Positions 44,957 to 56,140 of a stretch of 64,000 nt of DNA are shown one piece after another; within the stretch, counting starts at the first letter, position 1; each line of letters opens with the position of its first letter. The position numbers and the translations under genes were made by a program. The stretch is from Coniochaeta sp. PMI_546 (lineage: Eukaryota; Ascomycota; Sordariomycetes; Coniochaetales; Coniochaetaceae): positions 115,643-179,642 of the forward strand of contig MU271165.1 of NCBI GenBank assembly GCA_021432605.1, in the 5' to 3' direction. The notes beneath the pieces were generated by a model. It saw only the letters and a list, made by a program, of their open reading frames with translations. It had not been told where the DNA came from and ran no database searches.

Positions 44957-45503
44957 GTTGTATCTAGTCGACTAGAACGACATCTCCTATCGCAACGTCT
45001 CCTTCTTGGTAAGGGATGTGGTGAGCTTTCGAGATGTGTTGTGCCGCGTTGTTGCTCGTCTATAACTTTTTCCGCATCACGAACTTGGAAATGAAATCGT
45101 CATGTCGCGGCGATAAGCGAAACATCAGCCGATTAGCTGTGTAGCTGCTATTTGCATATCACAGTACCCGAGCTGACGATAAGCGATTCTCGCATTCGCT
45201 CCGACCCGTCAACTCCATATCGCAGGTCTCCACCCCTGTCGCATTTTCGAGATTCTCGGCGCGGTGAATTCATCGCAAGCTCCGAGCGACGGACTTGACC
45301 ATCTGCAGTTTGCTTTTGCGCAGCAGTCACCGTGCATTGGGGCCCCAGCGTCTGATATCTTGTTTCAGCTAGCCATATACTTCATCGCCTTGATCGTGTA
45401 CTTTGGAAATCCACCGCGTCCTCCTCTGGTTCGTCCTCCCTCCCCTCCGTCACAAGACCGAGGGCCAATCGAGATCCCCGAGCTCCCGGTTCCCATCGTC
45501 ACC
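44957..45503. promoter_or_regulatory. Shared divergent promoter UGO1 / YAH1
   Basis: These 547 bases lie between the two start codons of mitochondrial-protein genes. A pyrimidine-rich stretch precedes the YAH1 ATG (45415-45503), in frame and open, but it lacks targeting-peptide features, so I leave it as leader. No clear TATA box is seen. Confidence 0.5.
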
Positions 45504-46164
45504 ATGGCCGCTTCCACCAGAACGATGTGTAAGGGCCTCGTACAGTTGCGGGCTGCAACCAAAAGACGGAGTAGCAGCTGTGTGACAGAGTTATCGCGGA
45601 AATTTTCCACAAGATCTAGTTCAAGGTGGCCTACCGCGACACACGGGTTAGCACAACGGCATCCCCAAAGAGCAAGCATACCCAGGACGCCGCTCCAGCG
45701 AAGGGCGTTCTCAGTCACGACAGCTGCGGCGCACGGGCACGTTGATCCTCCCAAGCCTGGTGAGGAGTGAGTAATGTCTTCCTATGATTCCAGCGCATGC
45801 TTGCCACTAACCTCCGCTCAGGCTATACGTCACATTCTTTGACAAAGAAGGCCAAGAACATAAGATCGCCGTGTCCAAGGGCGATAACCTCCTCGACATA
45901 GCCCAGGCGCACGATCTCGAGATGGAAGGTGCGTGCGGAGGATCATGCGCCTGCTCGACATGCCACGTCATTGTGCTCGACCAGGAATACTACGACAAGA
46001 TGCCCGAGCCGGAAGACGACGAGAACGATATGCTTGACTTGGCCTTTGGACTCACCGAGACAAGTCGGTTGGGGTGCCAGGTCAACATGACGAAGGAGCT
46101 TGATGGCCTGCGAGTTAAACTGCCCTCCATGACTCGGAATCTGCAAGCCAGTGACTTCAAATAA
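45504..46164 (+). CDS. YAH1: Mitochondrial [2Fe-2S] ferredoxin (adrenodoxin type)
   Basis: This is a 201-residue matrix ferredoxin that passes electrons from ferredoxin reductase to iron-sulfur cluster assembly and to heme A and CoQ synthesis. Two exons, 45504-45766 and 45822-46164, are joined inside a Glu codon just before LYVTFFDKEG. Residues 1 to about 80 form an Arg/Ser-rich mitochondrial presequence with no acidic residues for long stretches. Cluster ligands are Cys126, Cys132, Cys135 (in ACGGSCACSTCHV) and Cys173 (RLGCQV), the adrenodoxin spacing. The acidic patch PEPEDDENDMLD is the partner-docking helix. Without splicing the frame stops immediately at 45770. Confidence 0.95.
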
Positions 46165-46553
46165 CATCTGCTAGTCACTATGGAATTTCCAGAGAGATTT
46201 GAGGCGGAGGCGCTGACTGGATTGACATTCGAGCCACCGACTCTGCTGGACGGCCATGTTCGAGACTTGGCGCAAACGGGTACGGATTGACAAAGGAATA
46301 GACGCATATTCTCAGCTCAGTGTTGCTGGCGTGTTCGGAAGATGCTTGTAACTGCAGCATTATTTGTAAAGATATCTTACCCTTCCAAGGGTAGTTGTAC
46401 ATATAGACGCATGTCTTCAGCAATTTGATGTAACCTTGATAGAGCCTAGCACAAAGGACTCTTGGGTTCGAGTGCTGTCGACCCTGATGCCATAACATTT
46501 TCACGGAGACCGCAGATAGAAACGTGACAGCTCTTCTCGCAATTATGGCAAGA
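46165..46553. other. Convergent 3' interval YAH1 / RRP15
   Basis: These 389 bases lie between two stops and hold the 3' UTRs of both genes. No gene is seen. Confidence 0.45.
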
Positions 46554-47495
46554 CTATGCCTCCTCCAGAGCCCCCTTCTTCAGCTGTCCGCCACCGCTAG
46601 CAATTAAATCCAGGAAGCCCTTCCTGCTCATCTCCGTAACTTTCTCCTCTCTCCGTTTGACACCAACCACACCCTCATTCCTAGCCTTGTTCTCTGCCTC
46701 GGAAGCCTTGACCTGCGCCGCCCTAACAGCATTGAACAGCTTTACCACACCGCGCTGCGCGACTTTCCTTAGCCTCCTCTCCGTCTCCAAGATTTGTTGC
46801 GTCGTCTCCTTAGCCGCCTCGTCCTCCACCTCCTCCACCTCGCCGGTAATGATATTCAATTGCTTCGTATTTCCCGACCCGGCGATGAGCACGTCCCGCA
46901 CACGACCCTTCTCCATCGCCAACCGCTTGGCCTCGCGCATCCGCCGGCGCGCCTTAGTCTCTAGCGCACTGTCGACGATCTTGCGACTCGCTTCCTGCGC
47001 CTCGGCACTGCGCGCCAGGACGGGATCGGCACGTCTTGACGTCGAGAGCTTGGTCGAGAGAATCTTCGAGAGAGATGTAGCAAAGGCAGTCGGGTCATTC
47101 CGCTTCGACTTGTGGCGCGGATGGTCCTCGTCGTCCGAATCACCGTCTGTCGAACTGGCTTCTGAGTCGGGGGCATCTTTGGCGAATGCTTCTTTTTGTG
47201 GCCGGAGTGTCTTCCTTTCTTTAGGTTTGCTGTCGCCATCTTCTGCTTCTGAGGCCGAGTCCGCATCCGAGTCCGTATCTTCCTCAGATGGCGCGATATC
47301 GTCTAATTCGGCATTGTGGATGTCCTCGTCGTCGGAGTCGAGGAGATCGACAGCATCGAAGTCGTCGCGTTCCTCCCCGCCTTCCTCGGAGTCACTGCCG
47401 CTGTGATACGCCTCGATTTGCCTCTGCTTCTTGGTAGGACGAGTGGATTTGGATTTCGAGTCGTCCTGCGACCTCTTCTTACTGCTAGCGACCAT
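46554..47495 (-). CDS. RRP15: Ribosome-biogenesis protein Rrp15
   Basis: This is a 313-residue nucleolar protein needed for 60S pre-rRNA (27S) processing in yeast. A single exon. The N terminus is basic (SSKKRSQDDSKSKSTRPTKK), followed by long Asp/Glu/Ser tracts to about residue 135, as is usual in nucleolar factors. The Rrp15p domain starts at DPTAFATSLSKILSTKLSTS and continues through DPVLARSAEAQE and the basic helix KARRRMREAKRLAMEKGRV. It ends with the VAQRGVVKLFNAVRAAQ and KGFLDLIASGG stretches. The ATG at 47495 is used; the 43 codons upstream in frame are not conserved-looking. Opposite-strand open frames here are shadows of the acidic codons. Confidence 0.85.
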   Translation of the reverse strand: MVASSKKRSQDDSKSKSTRPTKKQRQIEAYHSGSDSEEGGEERDDFDAVDLLDSDDEDIHNAELDDIAPSEEDTDSDADSASEAEDGDSKPKERKTLRPQKEAFAKDAPDSEASSTDGDSDDEDHPRHKSKRNDPTAFATSLSKILSTKLSTSRRADPVLARSAEAQEASRKIVDSALETKARRRMREAKRLAMEKGRVRDVLIAGSGNTKQLNIITGEVEEVEDEAAKETTQQILETERRLRKVAQRGVVKLFNAVRAAQVKASEAENKARNEGVVGVKRREEKVTEMSRKGFLDLIASGGGQLKKGALEEA

Positions 47496-49094
47496 GATGA
47501 CGGGCGTACCTCGGTTCAGTTGGAACGTGTTTTGTACTGAAGGGTCTCGATGGGGTGATGTTGCGAGGCCGATAAAGCAGCTGCTGGTTCCATATCGAAA
47601 ACTTTTGGCGGTGGACGACGGCATTTCTGCTGGTGCATTTACCCCACATTGTCGCGAGCCCCACTCCTTGGCGGAAGGGGTGGAGATCCCCAGCTCCCTC
47701 CAACATCGACGTACTCTTTCCAGACTCTACAGAAGGATATATCACCGACGACTTGTCCAGTGATCTACATTGTCTTCTGTGAGTATCGCGAGGTCGTTCA
47801 ATTGTACGGCTAGCTTCATTAAGGAGCATTTGCTTTGTTGAGAGGTTCGACTCGTCTTGTTGACCACGATCTCCAGGATATCGCATCTTCCATTCGTGAT
47901 ATTTTCGCGCAACCGCGCTCGCACAACCGCTCGCCACTCTTCATGTTATTTACGAGAAGACTCTTCATTTTTCTTGCTGCAACAATCGAGGACAACCGTT
48001 GCCAAGGTCCATTGGCGGTCAAGGGACTTGGATAGTCTTTTGTTTCGTCATGTCGGGCCACCGGAGGGGATAAACACTGGAAGACGTTACGAGGCATAGC
48101 GACTGCTCTCTTGCGTGTCTGGTCGCCCTCGGGTAGTCAAGTGAGATGACAGTTTCTTGTGTCTATAGTATACCTTACTTTACCCTACTGTCACTGGAGC
48201 AGTCTAGCCTACATCTGTTCGCTGAGTCAGTAGGAGACGCACCATCCCTTGTATACCCCAATCCCAAAGAGTGGACTGTACCGTGTTCGTGATGAAAGCA
48301 CTGGTGTCAAATAACAGTTCATGCCAACCGTAAGTTCCATTGCTGCGTGATATTCTATATATCTTGAGCTTCTCTGCCTTCATTTCAAGAGGTGCCCAAT
48401 TGCTTTACCTAAGGCTTGTCGTGAAGAGCGGAAAACGCCGTATGAGAACAGGTGTGCGGAAAAGGGTACCCGGTGTGATGGCGTAACTAATGAATCAGTG
48501 GCTCGTCAACCACGGGCCCGTACCAATGTACGGAAACGATGAGCCGCATCGAACCATGATCGACGTCCAGATACATCGTTATGAGCTCTTGGGCCTCTTA
48601 CGCTAGGGAGGTGGTCTTTGAGGACGCTACCCCGGATTTTCCAGATGCCATCCCCACGGGGCTGATGACTGTTCGAAGATATCCTGGTCTAGACTGATGG
48701 AGACGCATGACCCAGCCACATACAACGTGGCCAATATGACCCCTTTGTAGGCGAGGAGGAATAATTACATGGGTCGAGAGCCTGAGCTGGTGCTAATTCA
48801 CAAGACATGCCATAACCCAACCGCATGATGGTACTTGTGGTCTTGTCGCAAGGAACCCTACCCGCCAATGTGGTAAAGGAGGTAGGCTGAAACTTGGCAA
48901 TGACAAGACTGGCTCTCGTTTCCCGTGGTTCCTCACGGATCCTCCTACAAGAACCTCGACCGATCCTTCTATGTTTGTTCAGATAATCTTGGTAACATTT
49001 GTCTGTCTAACACGCCTCAACCATTCAAGACGAAGCCACGAGATACGCTACACACCTTACGGGTCATCGGGTCTAGTCCAGACCCTCTGTCGCC
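47496..49094. other. Divergent interval RRP15 / TRI12-type MFS
   Basis: About 1.6 kb between head-to-head starts. TACCTTACTTTACCC-type short repeats occur at 48170-48186. No gene is supported. Confidence 0.45.
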
Positions 49095-51202
49095 ATGGAC
49101 AGCAACAAGTCCGGAGTCACCGCTGTGCACGCCTCTGCTGAGGATGTTCGAACGCCAGACGAGGCACATCATGTGCATAAAAGCCATCGAGCCGAAGTGA
49201 TTGGCGGCTTCGAAGCCGATATCGATGCGCTGCCACCAGGCTACTTCAAGAGTCGCTTTTTCATCGGAACTTTCTTCGCAATCGGTCTTGGTCTTATGGC
49301 CGGCGTTGGAGCCTTTGTAAATACACATCGCGGCTTACTGAATCCTTCCAGATGGGCTGACATATGCTTATAGGGCTACGCTGCTCCAATCCTGGGCATC
49401 ATCAACGAAGACATCGGTCCAGATGCTAGATATACATGGGTGTCCCTGGTATACAACGCCGCCCTTGCTGTATGCATAGCACCCCTTGGTCGTATCACAG
49501 ACATCTTTGGTCGCCGCTATTGGTTCATTGGGAGCGGAGTTCTCAGCGTTATTGGTAGCATTGTATGCGCCACGGCGAATTCCATCCCCGTGCTCATTGG
49601 CGGCAACGTTCTTCTCGGCGTGGGCACAGCGGCTCAGTTGTCATTCCACTACGTGGTTGGGTAAGTGACTCTCCCTTCCATGTCAAAGTACATGCCGTCT
49701 GTCAAGAATCTAATCTCGAGTTGTGGGGTTCAGTGAGATTGTCCCGATCAAGTATCGTTACCTTGCTTCCGCCGGCGTCTACGCCTTCTGTTTCCCCGGC
49801 TCCGGTGTGGCCCCCATCATATCCTACAGCTTCATCCAATACCACCCCAATGTGGGTTGGCGCGGCGTCTACTGGGTCCTCCTTGGCCTCAACGTTCTTG
49901 CACTGACATGCTGGACGCTATTCTACTTCCCGCCCTCCTTCACCAAGAAGCATCGAAACGACGAACACAACAGCAAGTCGTACTGGATCAAGCATTTCGA
50001 CTACGTCGGCACACTACTCTTCGCGGCCGGTTTGGTGGTCTTCCTCATGGGACTCAGCTGGGGAGGTGTGGTTTACCCTTGGGAGAGTGCCGCAACCATA
50101 TCTGCTATCGTTGTTGGCTTCGCCGTGCTCGTGGCTTTTGCCTTGTGGGAGATATATGTTCCGCTTAAGGAGCCACTGGTTCCGGTACATCTCTTCAAGA
50201 ATCTGGAATGTAAGCCGCTTGCTACTCGCCCATTGACACAAAGCTGGCAGCTGACGAGGTGCTGTTAGGGACTGTTTCCGTCCTTCTCATGAGCCTTGGT
50301 GCTAGCATTTACTACGGATTTGCGATTGTCTGTGAGTACTGAATAACCACCCATCTATCTCAAGAAACCCCTAACTAAGCATGACAAGGGCCTGCACAAT
50401 GTGCAACCTTGTACAACACGGGCGACATGATATATCTCGGCGGAATCTCCAGTATTATTGGTCTTGCCGTCATTTTTGGACAGATTGTGGGCGGTTCGCT
50501 GGCCGAACGCATCGGTCATACTCGCATCCAAGTGATGGCCGTTTTCACTCTCGCCGCTATCTTCCTCGGCTGTAAGTCATTCTCCGCGGCCTTGGACAGA
50601 TTCATAGTGACTGACCTTACGACTCTCCAGCCACGGCGGTTTCGCAACCTGACAACTTCAAAACGGCCGCGGCCTTGGTTTTCATGGGACTCTTCTTCAC
50701 CGGTTGGAACGAAACAGTCTGTATCGCTAACTCAACTATATGCGTCAAGAACCAGCAAGAGATCGGCATCGCCGGCGGTCTTGCTGGCTCCATTCGTTCC
50801 GGCATCTGCGGTGTCATCGTGGCCATTTACACCACGATCCTGACCAACCGTCTAGGGCAGACAATTCCTGCGGAGGTACCACCTGCACTTGTGAATGCCG
50901 GCCTACCAGCGTCATCAGTCGTCGACTTCCTCACGGCGCTGACATCTGGAGTGACTGGAGCGATGGAGGCTGTTCCTGGCATCACTGACCAGATCATCGC
51001 GGTTGGAGTGGCGGCATACAAGCAGGCCAATGCGGATGCGTACAGGACTGTGTATCTGTCCACGCTGGCGTTCAGTGGCGTCGCGATCTGCTTGACTTAC
51101 TTCGCTCCGAACACGGACGATTACATGACCTCGCAGGTTGCGGCAACGCTGCATCGGGAGGAGGTGTCGGATAACGAGAAAATTATCAGCAGCGAGAATT
51201 AG
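49095..51202 (+). CDS. MFS exporter, TRI12 (trichothecene efflux)/siderophore type
   Basis: This is a 600-residue 14-TM facilitator of the fungal TRI12/DHA2 branch, whose members export toxins, drugs or siderophores. Six exons: 49095-49316, 49374-49660, 49734-50209, 50269-50331, 50389-50571 and 50631-51202. All junctions keep phase. Exon 4 is only 63 bases but encodes most of a membrane segment (VSVLLMSLGASIYYGF). Family marks are LGRITDIFGRRYWFIGSGVL (signature A), GGNVLLGVGTAAQLSFHYVV, PIKYRYLASAGVYAFCFPGSG, and WRGVYWVLLGLNVLA. The long external loop with NETVCIANSTICVKNQQEIG is as in the family. No toxin-synthesis genes adjoin it, so it may serve self-protection or general export. Confidence 0.9.
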
Positions 51203-52125
51203 ACTGTTGTGTATGTCAGCAATGACAGCGTTTGTCTCATAATTTTACAAAATCCCAGGTCGCTTTCAACAGTCCCCGTGGGTTCAGCCGCATGGTCGGT
51301 TATGAAGATGTTCAAATGAACTCTCGCTCATACCTTGTTGACGTATGCTTGTTCGTGGACAAGATCTGTGACTCATCACCTTCCACTTGTAATCGTTCCA
51401 TTCCAGCAACGACTCATTGTCATCGATGTCTGCTTGAATTTCTTCAATGTTGGTTTGTTCTCAAACAGCAGAACCCGCAAGTGTCTTTGAGCCCAAAAAT
51501 ATAGTTCTCGTCTTCGAATCTAGACTATAGCCTACGTCTTGTCCAGAGCCGTCAGAGGGCTGGGTAAGCACCTAATGGTGTCCCACCCCCACAGTATAAG
51601 CGTACATCGGTAGAGGTCTCAAGATGACTACTCGTTTGATAGTAGGATGTTCGTCTGCGGTGTGGATATTGATCGTAGAACAAGCCCGCTTGGCATGCAA
51701 ATCCACCCTAAGAACAGATAGGAGCAAGATCACCTCCCGGCACCCGCGGGGAACGCAGCAAATCTCTTTTTCTAATCCCCTGCAGCGTGCGGATGTCTCG
51801 AAGGATGAGCGTGCAGAAATGGATACCTGTATTTCGTATCTCCTGTAGTGAATATCAGAACTTTGAATTGCACTCGTAGTGTACGCATTTTACATTGTCA
51901 TACAACCTACATAAGGACTGCGTTCTAGAAGATATAGCAAGAATTGATGAGAAAAAACACCCCGAACCGCCTTAATACACAAGACACGCGTGGATCATCG
52001 GGTAGCATAATCATCCACGGAGTACCCTCATTTGTGTCTCCTCGACGACTTGATACGAGTGACTTCGAGTCCTAATATGGATGATCGTAATGGAGATGAT
52101 GCCCAAACATCACATTAGGTGTCAT
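51203..52125. other. Convergent 3' interval
   Basis: About 920 bases between the stops of the MFS exporter (+) and the DUF4419 gene (-). Short frames only; nothing recognised. Confidence 0.45.
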
Positions 52126-53211
52126 CTAGGGCATCTTCTCATATATGAACCAACCAAGCCGAGGTTGCATCGTATCTAGTCCCACGGTGTGAGGCTCCAT
52201 GTGCGAGCTCCTCCCGCTGCTCGTAACCACTATGGCCACCGAGCCAGCTAACATCTCAGCTTTGATCTGTTCTCCATTGTCGTCGATAAGAACCGGGAGC
52301 TTGGTAAACCCAGTCGGTATGTCGTCCACATCGATCGTACCGTACTCTTGGCCACCTAGATGCCGCATCGTTCGCCGGGGTTTTCCAAACTCGTCCCAAA
52401 AGCAAAAGGCCGTGATCCAGCCGCTGTAGTAGCTCATCCCGCTGGAGTTAGGTTGATAGCTGCAGATGCGTCTCCAAAAGTCACGCGTCTCCCCGTTCTC
52501 AGGGTTTTCGAACGTGCGCACGAATCCTTGCAAGATAGGCGTAAGCAGCTTGCAGAATTCTGTGGGCTCAGGCCCGTACTGGCACAACTTCTCAACCCGG
52601 GCGAGCATCAACTTATAGTCCTCCTTCTCTCCAAGCAGCGTAACTGATGGAATACCGCAAGTGTTAACGACTTTGTAGGAGAAGTATTTCTGCAGAGTTC
52701 CCATCATAACGATTGAGGCGACGACCACGTCTTGCTGCTTTGTAGTACTAAATCGGGGCGCAATCCATTGACGTAGGTCCGGGTCTACGACATTTTCCTC
52801 GATCAGAGCGGCAATTTTGAAGGAGAAGTCGGCGAAATCCGTCGAATATCTATCTCCGCATTCGTATTTTACCTCGAGTGTCTTCTTTCCGTCATGTGCT
52901 ACGAAGAGGCGCCGTAGCTCCTCAGCGTGCGCGTTGACATAGAAACTGAATTGAGTCACAATGGCCAGCCAGATATCGTCTGGTCTGATGACGAGATGGT
53001 AATGATTATTATAGGCTTCTGTTACTGAGTAAATGAAGCCGTTGCTGGATGGCCTGACAACGGGAGCCATGTCGCGGTCGAAAGAGGACTGAAGCACATC
53101 GCCGCGCCTCGGGTCCCTGGAGATCGCGGCGAGGAGGCTTCCCACAGTTGTGCCGTGACTGCTGGGAATGAGCGATGCTTCATGGTCCGCCGTTTTGACT
53201 GTGACAGGCAT
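52126..53211 (-). CDS. DUF4419-family protein
   Basis: This is a 361-residue protein of the fungal DUF4419 family, of unknown biochemical function. The family core is clear: SSNGFIYSVTEAYNNHYHLV leading into IRPDDIWLAIVTQFSFYVNA, HAEELRRLFVAHDGKK, DFSFKIAALIEENVVDPDLR, STTKQQDVVVASIVMMGTLQ, KYFSYKVVNTCGIPSVTLLG, and GWITAFCFWDEFGK. I start it at the ATG at 53211 (MPVTVKTADHEAS), where family members usually begin. The frame is open to 53496, and a short upstream exon beginning at an ATG near 53502 could be spliced on through a GTAAGC/GTAG intron to give about 95 more residues. It is head to head with a HET-domain gene. Confidence 0.85.
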   Translation of the reverse strand: MPVTVKTADHEASLIPSSHGTTVGSLLAAISRDPRRGDVLQSSFDRDMAPVVRPSSNGFIYSVTEAYNNHYHLVIRPDDIWLAIVTQFSFYVNAHAEELRRLFVAHDGKKTLEVKYECGDRYSTDFADFSFKIAALIEENVVDPDLRQWIAPRFSTTKQQDVVVASIVMMGTLQKYFSYKVVNTCGIPSVTLLGEKEDYKLMLARVEKLCQYGPEPTEFCKLLTPILQGFVRTFENPENGETRDFWRRICSYQPNSSGMSYYSGWITAFCFWDEFGKPRRTMRHLGGQEYGTIDVDDIPTGFTKLPVLIDDNGEQIKAEMLAGSVAIVVTSSGRSSHMEPHTVGLDTMQPRLGWFIYEKMP

Positions 53212-53622
53212 CGTGGCATTAAATGCAATGGATAAATCTTCAATTAGATCAATAGGCGAGAGTGAGATGGCCTTGGCTTCTGGGGGAATGGAGAAAAGCA
53301 TGTCAACGTCAGACGCGTGCCATGACAGTACGCTTTTAACTTTGAAAGCTTTAGGCAGAAGGGCAGAATCTTCGGTCACTCCTAAAAAGAGGTGCCATGC
53401 CATGTTGCGGCGCGGGACTGCTATGCCTCTGATTACCCAATATACGGAACGGCGGACTACATTAAACAGCTGCCAATGAAGAGGGCTTACCTTCATTTAT
53501 CGACGGCATGTTGACCAGTGTAGACCATCTTCGTGATTTCGCTAGTGCTTGGTAATTTACACGACCTTGCATATGGATTAAGAGCATTGTTGCCTTTTTG
53601 TCACCTTGCTGCCTTTTCGACA
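53212..53622. promoter_or_regulatory. Divergent control region DUF4419 / HET
   Basis: These 411 bases separate the two start codons and must hold both promoters, unless the longer DUF4419 model is right, in which case the shared region shrinks to about 120 bases. No canonical TATA box is seen. Confidence 0.45.
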
Positions 53623-55620
53623 ATGGAAACGCGAGCCGCGCACAACTTTGACAAACTCTGCCGAAAAATCAACTCAAATAGACCTAGATTAAAATTAAGA
53701 TGTAACGACTCTTGGGAGTTGGCACGTATCTCCTGTCTGCCATACGTTCTGCGTGACGCGGCCGAACTCGCTTTCATTCGCTATCAAAGCTCAAGAGAGT
53801 ACACAATGGACACCGACATATACTCACCAATCGATGTGCGTAATGGAGAAATACGACTTCTCCTGCTGGCTCCGGGCGGTCCGCATGAACAGATCAGCGG
53901 AGTCTTGATTCATACGAAAGTCAACGATCGCCGTCAGAAATACGAAGCACTATCTTATACATGGGGCAGTTCAGAGTTCAAGACTCCGATAACCATCAAT
54001 GGCTGTCCATGTCTTGTCAACATCAATCTCCTTGCAGCTCTCCTTGAGCTGCGAAGCGATGGCGAGGAGCGGCTTCTCTGGATCGATGCGATATGTATCA
54101 ACCAAGATGACGTCGTTGAGAAGGGTGTACATGTGCCACTGATGCATCATGTCTACCAGAACGCCTCTCGGGTCATTGTATGGCTTGGTTGCGCCTCCGA
54201 CGATAGCGACCAGGCCCTGCTACACACGGACATACTTCTACAAGAAAGGTCTGTCCATGGCTTTATCAAGAGGCTAGCATGTAGTGGCACCGCAGCTGCC
54301 AGACGAACATTGTCCGGCAACATATGGCGACCGCTTGCAGCATTGTTTCACCGTCCGTGGTGGATGCGCATGTGGGTTGCACAAGAGATATTTTATGGCG
54401 CATCGGAAGCAATTGTCATGTGTGGAGGGACGTCCCGACCTTGGGAAAACATCATAATAACTTCTGCCATCCTGGCCAAGGACTCCGACCACATCATCGA
54501 GATGGCACCACAAATGCCATCCGCTGTCCTGGCCGGGATTGCTAGGTCATCGTCGGCATTCGAGTTGTTCCAGATACTCAGCCTTGAATCACTGACGTTG
54601 CAATACGCTTTAGAGAATGTCGCAAGGATGCGGTACGCTACAGACGCTCGGGATAAGGTCTACGCACTGCTCAATATGCTCCCTGCTAGCGAGAGGCCAT
54701 GCGAAGCGGATTACTCCATTGACGTCAACGTGCTATACACCAAGGTGGCCTTGCATATCATGCGCAAGTCAGGCAACTTGAACGTTCTTTCGTCTTGTGC
54801 GACAAGCGAATGGATCCACACTGACTTGCATATGAGAGAAGGCTTCAATACGACGACTCCACTACAAGGGTTGCCATCATGGGTTCCAGACTGGACGGTG
54901 CCTAGAATCACCGTACCATGTACTAGCGTCCTCGGTACCCAGTCCCATGACCACCTCAGGCTTCTTCGGAGTCCTGATCCTTCACCATTTCGTCTTGAAG
55001 GGGATCAAGTTCTCGTCGTCAGGGGTATTATCCGCGGGTCCATAGTTGCAATCAGCCATGACCCGATGCTCGCCAAGGCCACAAGTCTTTTTGGTCATTC
55101 AGACCTCAAATCGTTCATAGACTATGTTCGCTGGCATATGGCCACCGTGGTCGCATCATCCTCCAGTCGCGGAAAGGACATGTATTGTACGGCAGTGGAT
55201 GCTGAATGGAGCCTTTTGACAGGCGATAGCACACGGTCAAGTCGACCACTTAACTACTCGAAGCACGAGTACACCTCCTGGAGAAAGACCGGATTTCCGC
55301 CTCCTAGTCCCGAATTCAAGGCGCTTGCCATGAACAGACTAATGTGTCGGCGAGTCTCAAGTACCTCGGAGGGACTACTCGCTCTCGTGCCATGGGGTGT
55401 CAAGGTTCAGGACTGTATAAGCCTGGTTATCGGGTGTTATATACCTATAATACTTCGTCCAATCCTGATAGAAGCTCGGAACGAGAAGGGCAAAGATGTA
55501 GCCCAAGTGTTATATCACAAAGTCATCGGAGGGGCTAACGTCGAAAGGTATAGCGCTGAAGATATTTTGCATTTATCGGGCACAGAGACCGGCGGCGTCG
55601 AGGAGCTCAGGTTGAAGTGA
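53623..55620 (+). CDS. HET-domain (heterokaryon incompatibility) protein
   Basis: This is a 665-residue single-exon protein. The HET domain starts near residue 107 with the three conserved blocks: YEALSYTWGSS, LLWIDAICINQDDVVEKGVH, and MHHVYQNASRVIVWLG. The N-terminal lead MDTDIYSPIDVRNGEIRLLL is typical. The later WRPLAALFHRPWWMRMWVAQEI block matches the W-x-R-x-W-x-x-QE motif of these proteins. The C-terminal 350 residues have no motif I know; they include ATDARDKVYALLNMLP, a conserved HET-family post-domain element. HET domains trigger regulated cell death on non-self contact when paired with partners. There is no STAND/NACHT or WD region. The codons upstream to 53533 begin at GTG, so 53623 is the first ATG. 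Confidence 0.9.
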   Translation: METRAAHNFDKLCRKINSNRPRLKLRCNDSWELARISCLPYVLRDAAELAFIRYQSSREYTMDTDIYSPIDVRNGEIRLLLLAPGGPHEQISGVLIHTKVNDRRQKYEALSYTWGSSEFKTPITINGCPCLVNINLLAALLELRSDGEERLLWIDAICINQDDVVEKGVHVPLMHHVYQNASRVIVWLGCASDDSDQALLHTDILLQERSVHGFIKRLACSGTAAARRTLSGNIWRPLAALFHRPWWMRMWVAQEIFYGASEAIVMCGGTSRPWENIIITSAILAKDSDHIIEMAPQMPSAVLAGIARSSSAFELFQILSLESLTLQYALENVARMRYATDARDKVYALLNMLPASERPCEADYSIDVNVLYTKVALHIMRKSGNLNVLSSCATSEWIHTDLHMREGFNTTTPLQGLPSWVPDWTVPRITVPCTSVLGTQSHDHLRLLRSPDPSPFRLEGDQVLVVRGIIRGSIVAISHDPMLAKATSLFGHSDLKSFIDYVRWHMATVVASSSSRGKDMYCTAVDAEWSLLTGDSTRSSRPLNYSKHEYTSWRKTGFPPPSPEFKALAMNRLMCRRVSSTSEGLLALVPWGVKVQDCISLVIGCYIPIILRPILIEARNEKGKDVAQVLYHKVIGGANVERYSAEDILHLSGTETGGVEELRLK

Positions 55621-56140
55621 AGCGGAGAATAGCACAGGCGCCGGCATTAGCACTTCAAATTAGGTTTGGTCAACTTCCTGTATACCGTCTTGTAGACTGC
55701 CTAACCGCTTCAGCAGTCCTCAAACCATGAAGTGTATGTCTGCCTCCCCTTAGTGCAAATACCACACAAATCTTCTGGTCACGGTAACGACATGCTATGC
55801 TATGTAATGTTGGCCAGCGGCAACTCTTCCTCGTTAGACAAAGACTCCTTCTCTCGCCGAGATTGTTAGGAAACTTTGGCCACGATAGACTTCTGGAAGT
55901 TCTGGTTGGTCCTGTTAAATGGGAACATTCGCCGGTAGCGAGATACATGGGCATGGACTCGCCAACCATCAACTAGAAGTGTTCTCATACCATAGAAACT
56001 CGTGCAACGTGTAATTGTACAACAGGGTGTATCTGTGCCCTGCATCCAAGCTTCCATCATACGTCGATAAGCCAGGTCGCATCGAAATTGTCCGGAGTCC
56101 AATAAGACCAGCACATACCCACCACTGAGCCATACTGGCC
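55621..56140. other. Convergent 3' interval HET / UVDE
   Basis: These 520 bases lie between two stops. Minus-strand frames at 55670-55972 and 55866-56144 lack recognisable content. Confidence 0.45.

Noticed and set aside
46441-46500. GGGTTCGAGT resembling a tRNA T arm
   Set aside because: No matching acceptor stem, D arm or anticodon arm can be folded around it on either strand.
46657-47406. 249-codon plus-strand Ser-rich frame opposite RRP15
   Set aside because: Antisense of Asp/Glu/Ser codons yields Ser/Leu/Val-rich nonsense; the minus strand carries a recognisable Rrp15 domain.
53497-53622. Longer N terminus for the HET protein starting at 53533
   Set aside because: The first codon there is GTG, and the added residues do not resemble HET-family N termini; the first ATG is at 53623.
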